From Parietaria judaica (taxonomy: Eukaryota > Streptophyta > Magnoliopsida > Rosales > Urticaceae): a stretch of 64,000 nt of DNA. Below are positions 58,877-64,000 of the stretch, piece after piece; position 1 is the stretch's first letter, and each line of letters starts with the position of its first letter. Under the pieces are notes generated by a model. The model saw only the letters and a list, made by a program, of their open reading frames with translations. It was not told the DNA's origin and ran no database searches. Both the position numbers and the translations under genes were made by a program. The stretch is from contig OX940865.1 in NCBI GenBank assembly GCA_954871525.1, forward strand, positions 27,574,420 through 27,638,419. The letters are read 5' to 3'.

Positions 58877-60229
58877 TACATTAATTTTGAAGCTATTATA
58901 TTAATCTTTAAGATGTTTGGGGCTTTAAGATTTTAAGATGTTTGTTTGGTATATACATATAATATAAAAATTATTAAAAACTAATAAGAATAAAAAAAAT
59001 ACAAAAATAAATAAGTCCCACACGGTAGAATAAGTAAGTTACAAATACAAGAATAGCCGTTTGAAAGTAAAGAAAACGGGGAAAATTAGAGATGGACTTT
59101 ATTATTTAATACTGTTCATCTTCTCTCTTGAAAGATAAAAATCGAAACTGATAAAGCTATTGAAACCTCTCTCATAAATGCTATTTGCCAAGGTTGCTAT
59201 TAGAGATTAGAGCCGCCAATCCTCACCCTTATGCGTAGATCCGCCACTGGAGATGCTCAAAGTGCTGAGGAATATTTTTTATTTACTCTATGATTTTATA
59301 ATGTCAAATTGGTTAGCACCGCCAAGTGTCTCGACCTGCCTCACGCACCACGGCCTCGCGTAGCTCACGCACCCATATATTAATTACTTATTTATTTCAT
59401 TTCCTGTTGAGCTCGACATTTCAAATCCGAGTTTCGACCCCTCAAATTATCCCCGGCATTTTCTCCTCCGATCGGCTCGCACTATATCGTGATAAGTGAT
59501 CAACAAATTATAACAATAATACAAAAAGAACTTCTATTCATTTCAATTTTAAGGCCGGTTTTTTATTGTGTCGCACACGATTTTTATTGTCTTTGATAGC
59601 CTTCAAACAAAACCATTGCTTATGGGTTCAGTATGTTACTCGCGGCCTTGAAATTATTGCGTTTTTTTGGAGTTTTAGGTAAAGTATTTGAAAACTAATT
59701 TAATTGTATTCAATTAAATAAACTAATATATAAAAGAAATATAAAGACGCTTAAATTTAAAGACTAAAACGCGGCGGTCTTACTCAACTATAGCCAAATC
59801 CGGGCCTGTTGAGTGTTAGGCATCTACTAAGATAGGAATAATATAAAGTGGATTTGAAAACGACATGAAATTTTAAAGCAAACCAAAGACGACAAAAGAG
59901 CATCAAACGACATACAACTTCAAAAGAAACGAAAAAGCCACATGTGAAGCATGCCTTCGATTTAATGTTTTTTTTTTATTATTTTAATGCCATAAGTACC
60001 TCAAAGTGGTCTCATAAGTCAAACACGAAGTGGTCACGTAAGTCTTGTGTAATTTTTATAGATTAAATTTCGTGACATTTTTTATGTCTAAGCTAAAACG
60101 GAAAATGCATGGTGACATGTCAGGCTAACATAAACAAAAACGACTAAATTTCAGACTTTCTATCCGATTGTTAATAACTTCAAAACAGCCGGTACATTAC
60201 AAAACTTACACTTCCTAAATTCAAATTAC
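58877..60229. other. Intergenic DNA
   Basis: AGTCCCACACGG occurs at about 59,014. AACGACAT-type boxes are clustered at about 59,861-59,915. No gene is recognised. Confidence 0.4.
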
Positions 60230-60235
60230 TTGAAA

Positions 60236-62093
60236 TTAAAAGCCAAAGAAGCCAAGCTCGCTAGCTCTCTCCTTCTCGAAGGTCTCGAAGTATTGGTAAA
60301 TGATTGTGACGGCCAGCAGAATCCCGGTTCCCGAGCCAATGGCTCCCATGAAATCCGCCAAAACCGTCAGAGCTCCGATGCAAATTCCACCGAAAGCAGC
60401 CGCCGTGGGGATGTAGCGGTTCAGCTCCTTCTGCAAATTCGAGTCACGGTGACCGGGCATCACCATTTGTTGCTCCTGTCGATCCGAAAATAAAAGTCAG
60501 CACAAAGGTCAAATAACCAGATCTAAAAGAGTTGAAGTTTCGTGTTACGAACCTTGAGCTGCTTCGCAACATCTCTGGCAGAGGAACCGGAGACTTCGAT
60601 CCAAGTTTTCGAGAACAATGCACAGGCTGAGAGCATGAACACCAAGTAGAATAGAGCGTGGAACGGGTTTGCTGCCATGTCGGCCAAGCTGCATTGTGGA
60701 AAGAAGACGGTCAGTGCACTACACATAGGTTTGCTATGTAAAAAAAAAAAGTAAAAAAGGTGAGATAGATGACCCTGATGGTGCAGTGATGTAGTAAGCG
60801 AGACCGCCCACGGGAATGAACTGGCCACCGGAATACTCAGATTCCTTCCACGTCCCCAACAAATTCACCAAGAAGTTTCCACTGAATTTCCTGTAAAGCA
60901 ACTGCACGGAAAGGTATCTTGTGGTGTTATTTTCAAGCAAAGCAATACCGAGTATGAGATTATTACGTATCTAAAATAATGGTAACTCGCGTACCTGAGA
61001 GATGAAGTAAAGGTTAGATACAAGGGCAGATTGGAGAATGATGGGCATGTTGGAAGTGTAGAAGAGCTTGATCGGGTACGAGCCCTGTTGTCCACGGGCG
61101 TTCTTCGATCTCACAGGCAGAACCACGCGGAATCCTTGGAAGTAGACGACGATAAGGAAGATCAAGACTGTTGCAAGCAAATTTGTGACGTTTGGAAGGT
61201 TCTGCCGATAGAAAGCCTCTCGGAGCGCACGAACTTTGTCGGTCCTTGTAATCAATAGGTGGAACAATGCAATAACAGCGCCTTCGAATTCAGCTCCACG
61301 GCCACTGTTGATCGTAGTGGGACTGAAAGCCTTCCAGATGATGTTTTCACTGCATAAGCAAGCCATTTTAAATTAAAAACCGTGAGTCCCGAAAACCTGC
61401 GTTATACAAAAGTTCCTAAGAGTACAATTCCTACCAGATGTTCGTGGCGATGAAAAGGGAGATCCCAGAACCAAGACCATATCCCTTTTGGAGGAGCTCG
61501 TCGAGGCACATCACGATAACTCCAGCAAAGAACAGTTGGAGAATAATCAAAAAGGCGTTTCCAGTACCAAGTTGATCGATACTACCGTACATACCGGACA
61601 CAACATAGGCAACAGCTTCACCAAGAGCAATGACTAAGCCCAACAACTTCTGTGCTCCGTTTCTGCAAAAAGATCCAACATCCGTCACGTTCACGGCTAA
61701 AAGAACTCATACACAAGCATCTCTCACATGGAAAAACACGGAAACTCACAAGAGCATGCGATCCTCGCGAATGTTGTTGTCCACTTCAATGATCTTGGAA
61801 CCCGCCAAGAGCTGCATCACCATCCCAGATGTGACAATGGGGGTGATTCCAAGCTCCATCACAGTCCCACGGTTCGACGCGAGGATGACCCTCATCCAAT
61901 AGAACGGGTCAGCGCCGGTGGTTGCGTGAATCCCGTAGAGAGGGAGCTGACTGCAGACCAGGAAGATGAAGAGCGCGATGACGGTGTAGATGACCTTCTC
62001 TCGGAAGGGTATCTTCCTGTCTGCATTCTGAACTTCCGGCATAAACGGGAGAAACGGCCTTGCCAGATGCAGTACTCTAAACCCTCCTCCCAT
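60236..62093 (-). CDS. SEC61A: Protein transport protein Sec61 subunit alpha
   Basis: Six coding exons (61750-62093, 61435-61662, 60995-61349, 60774-60901, 60553-60688, 60236-60475) give 476 residues, the standard length. Sec61 alpha is the channel subunit of the ER translocon, with ten membrane helices. The start [21 protein letters not shown] is typical, followed by the plug and early helices ([35 protein letters not shown]), [19 protein letters not shown], the cytosolic loops ([28 protein letters not shown]) and the end [13 protein letters not shown]. The donor after exon 4 (GG then GTCATC) is weak and yields Gly where relatives have Ser, so that junction is the least certain. A 5' UTR intron is likely (separate entry). 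Confidence 0.95.
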
Positions 62094-62102
62094 TTTGACC
62101 TA

Positions 62103-62740
62103 CCTGATCCAAAACAAACGCTTAATCTTCAGACAAGATACTAATGAAATTCATGTATAATATGGTATTGAATGTTAGAAACCATAAGATTTAAATTAAA
62201 TCGATGCCGTTCGCTCTCGCTAACCTAATCAAAGCTCAAATTTTGCATGCAGTAAAGAGATCCGAGCCTAAACAATACGAATCCACTTCCGTTGATCCTT
62301 CAATCAGCTCAACCCAAATCAACGGGAAAAAAATCAGATTCAGATCACAGCTACAAAAAAACCTAATTCCGACTTCGAAAACGGATCTACTCAACTCCAC
62401 TACAGCCTAAACTGTATTAACATCAAAGAAGAAATCTGGAAACAAATTGAAATCTGCAACAAGTTTATATAATCGAACAAGATATAAGATATAATTCGAA
62501 GAGAGAAGAAAATCCCCAAATAGAAATCCTGAAACCGAGAAGAAAAGAGGAAGATCCAAACAAATTGTCCATAACAGTCAAGCATTAGCATCTCAAAACC
62601 CACGAATCGGAGCTTATCAGGTTATCGGATCTCACCGGAAATTAGAGAAGCAAATCGCAGTGACGCCGCTTAAGCTTGCGAGACCTTCGTCGCCGACTCT
62701 GTGGGATTCAATGGCGATCGTTGGAGAGAGAGAGAGGCTG
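62103..62740 (-). promoter_or_regulatory. Sec61 alpha 5' UTR intron and leader exon
   Basis: Ten bases before the ATG the minus strand has GATCAG followed by GTAGGTCAAAATGG, a good acceptor. A matching donor (CCG then GTGAGATCC) lies at 62,631-62,636. This gives a leader intron of about 530 bp and a non-coding first exon from about 62,637 to 62,740 (with GAGAGAGAGAGG-type sequence in reverse). Leader introns are common in highly expressed plant housekeeping genes. The transcript start is not known. Confidence 0.5.
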
Positions 62741-62763
62741 TGGGCTGAAATGTAAGATGAGTT

Positions 62764-62822
62764 GACTAAACGACATGTTAGATGTTAGAAAAACGACAGC
62801 TTTAAGACAAAGCGACATGCAA
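62764..62822. promoter_or_regulatory. Three ACGACA-type boxes upstream of Sec61 alpha
   Basis: TAAACGACATGTTA, AAAACGACAGC and AAAGCGACATGC lie within 60 bp just upstream of the predicted leader. The second and third resemble boxes ahead of RPA1 copy 2. The shared core is A-A/G-CGACATG. Function is inferred from this recurrence. Confidence 0.45.
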
Positions 62823-62924
62823 CCGGAACCGAGACAATAAAACCAGGAATTTCATATTTTTAACTGGTTCTGCTTCTGGTTTTTCAAACCCGAACCGCGC
62901 GATCGTTTTATATATTTATTTGTT

Positions 62925-63245
62925 TAGTTTTTGAGAATGTAGATTGTATGCACTCAATTATAGTCTGATTTTATCGGCTTTTCAAAATCAAATTTTTTAT
63001 AGGTCCCGGTTTCAAAGTCAATTATATGTTTTGAAGAAAATGGATTAATATGTAACTATTAATCGTACTTCAATCAATTTGCTTAAGAGCACATTTATTT
63101 TATTTCTTTCTCGATCAAGATCGATAATATAGAGAAAGCTTTTTTAATTTAATGTTAAAGCTTGTAACCCGAATCCTTTTTCAAGCCTCGAATCGGACAA
63201 AACAAATTGAATGCTATGATTAAAACCGGGGCGGGGCCACATCTT
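62925..63245. repeat. Composite duplicate of both flanks of F-box gene E
   Basis: The first part (62,930-63,035: GAGAATGTAGATTG, GGCTTTTCAAAATCA) is a direct copy of 43,270-43,455. The second part (63,050-63,245: TCGATCAAGATCGATAATATAGAG, GCTTGTAACCCG, AATTGAATGCTATGATTAAA) is an inverted copy of 41,155-41,330. The F-box gene that lies between these sequences at the source is absent. Confidence 0.6.
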
Positions 63246-64000
63246 GGTAAGAAAGCATAGGCAAAGAGACGCTGCAAGAAAAACCCCGGTCTCATCCCCG
63301 TGTAGGCATTGTACGATCTCATGGAGCTTTGCCGCGAGGGGAAAGAGATATGTCAAAAAAGCGTTTAACTTTCAGTGGCGTGTTTCACTAAAATAGCCTG
63401 TCAACCAATAATTACCGGCTCAAAAACACACCGGTGTGAAAGATCGTCATTAAAGGATCTTACTATAAAATTTTATTTTTAAGTATTATAGAATCTCAAT
63501 AAAATTAATAAATTTGACTGAATAATATTTTTATTAGGTTTCAACTCGAATTTCGTAAATTTTATACGTAATAAATTAATAACCTCGAAAATACCATAAA
63601 TTCTCCAATAATTTTTTTAAAGTATTAGCAGAGAACTGGTTTCATGTATGTGCTAATAAAACACAGTATGAGCGAAAATATATGGGATATATACGGGCTA
63701 AGTACCGATAATCTAGTATTTAGGAGTCTTGATATAATTTTTGATGTTATGATAATTATGTCCCTCGGCTTTCATGTTCTCAATGTGAACACTAACGGAA
63801 ACTTACGTAGCTATATAAATCGGAGCAAGAGTACTTAAGCCGTATAAAAACCAATAGTTATGCCGCAAATATCCATTAATTATTATTATTATTATTTAAT
63901 ATTCCAATTGCTCATATAATTTCCTTGTCTTGATTCTTCAACCCACAAATTATTCTCTCAACAGCATAACATAACCACCACGGCTTTTGGATTAAGCTCT
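63246..64000. other. Intergenic DNA at the window end
   Basis: No supported gene, repeat or RNA. AT-rich, with a TTATTATTATTATT run at about 63,880. Confidence 0.4.

Noticed and set aside
60230..62410. Plus-strand open frames across the Sec61 alpha locus
   Set aside because: They are antisense to well-supported Sec61 alpha exons, and 62,204-62,410 lies in its leader intron.

Overview
This 64 kb window is nuclear DNA of a flowering plant, most likely a eudicot. The evidence is GT-AG spliced genes with close plant relatives: cytosolic ribosomal protein RPS3, two copies of the large RPA subunit, the photosystem II subunit PsbX with a two-part transit peptide, an MSL10-type mechanosensitive channel, Sec61 alpha, and a cluster of F-box genes. 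The space between genes is AT-rich and full of transposons. I cannot name the species.

Layout. 1-1,829: a large foldback transposon. 2,185-2,530: a broken duplicate of the RPS3 promoter and first exon. 3,945-6,411: RPS3 (+). 6,760-14,265: a tandem duplication holding two intact RPA1 genes (+), the first with a foldback transposon in its promoter. 14,879-15,226: PsbX (-) with a G-box upstream. 15,510-16,587: another foldback element. 17,583-42,592: an F-box cluster on the minus strand, with four apparently intact two-exon genes, one truncated fragment and one decayed gene. It is interrupted by a transposon family that carries pieces of host genes (RPS2-like, RPAP2-like and RING-like), and by a 3.1 kb solo LTR inserted in a COG4 gene fragment. 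42,772-43,240: a fourth foldback element. 45,688-49,504: MSL10-like channel (-), whose 3' end was also copied to 25,980-26,578 beside an F-box gene. 50,365-54,897: three hAT-like elements, two of them inserted side by side at one target. 55,380-57,130: a decayed MAP-kinase-kinase exon array and a decayed NLR gene whose P-loop lysine codon is a stop. 57,353-58,871: a hAT-like element and a second solo LTR. 60,236-62,740: Sec61 alpha (-).

The housekeeping genes (RPS3, RPA1 pair, PsbX, MSL10, Sec61 alpha) have no common pathway. They are islands in a region shaped by local duplication and transposition. The F-box genes share one design (N-terminal F-box, one phase-2 intron, C-terminal associated region) and one upstream module, so they come from serial segmental duplication. 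The most notable structures are the gene-fragment-carrying transposon family with a perfect 9-bp target duplication, the foldback family (three of four copies with perfect 9-bp target duplications), the shared-target hAT pair, and repeated cassettes in RPS3 intron 4 that might encode small RNAs. All splice sites were inferred by eye from frame continuity and family similarity; no database search was run.
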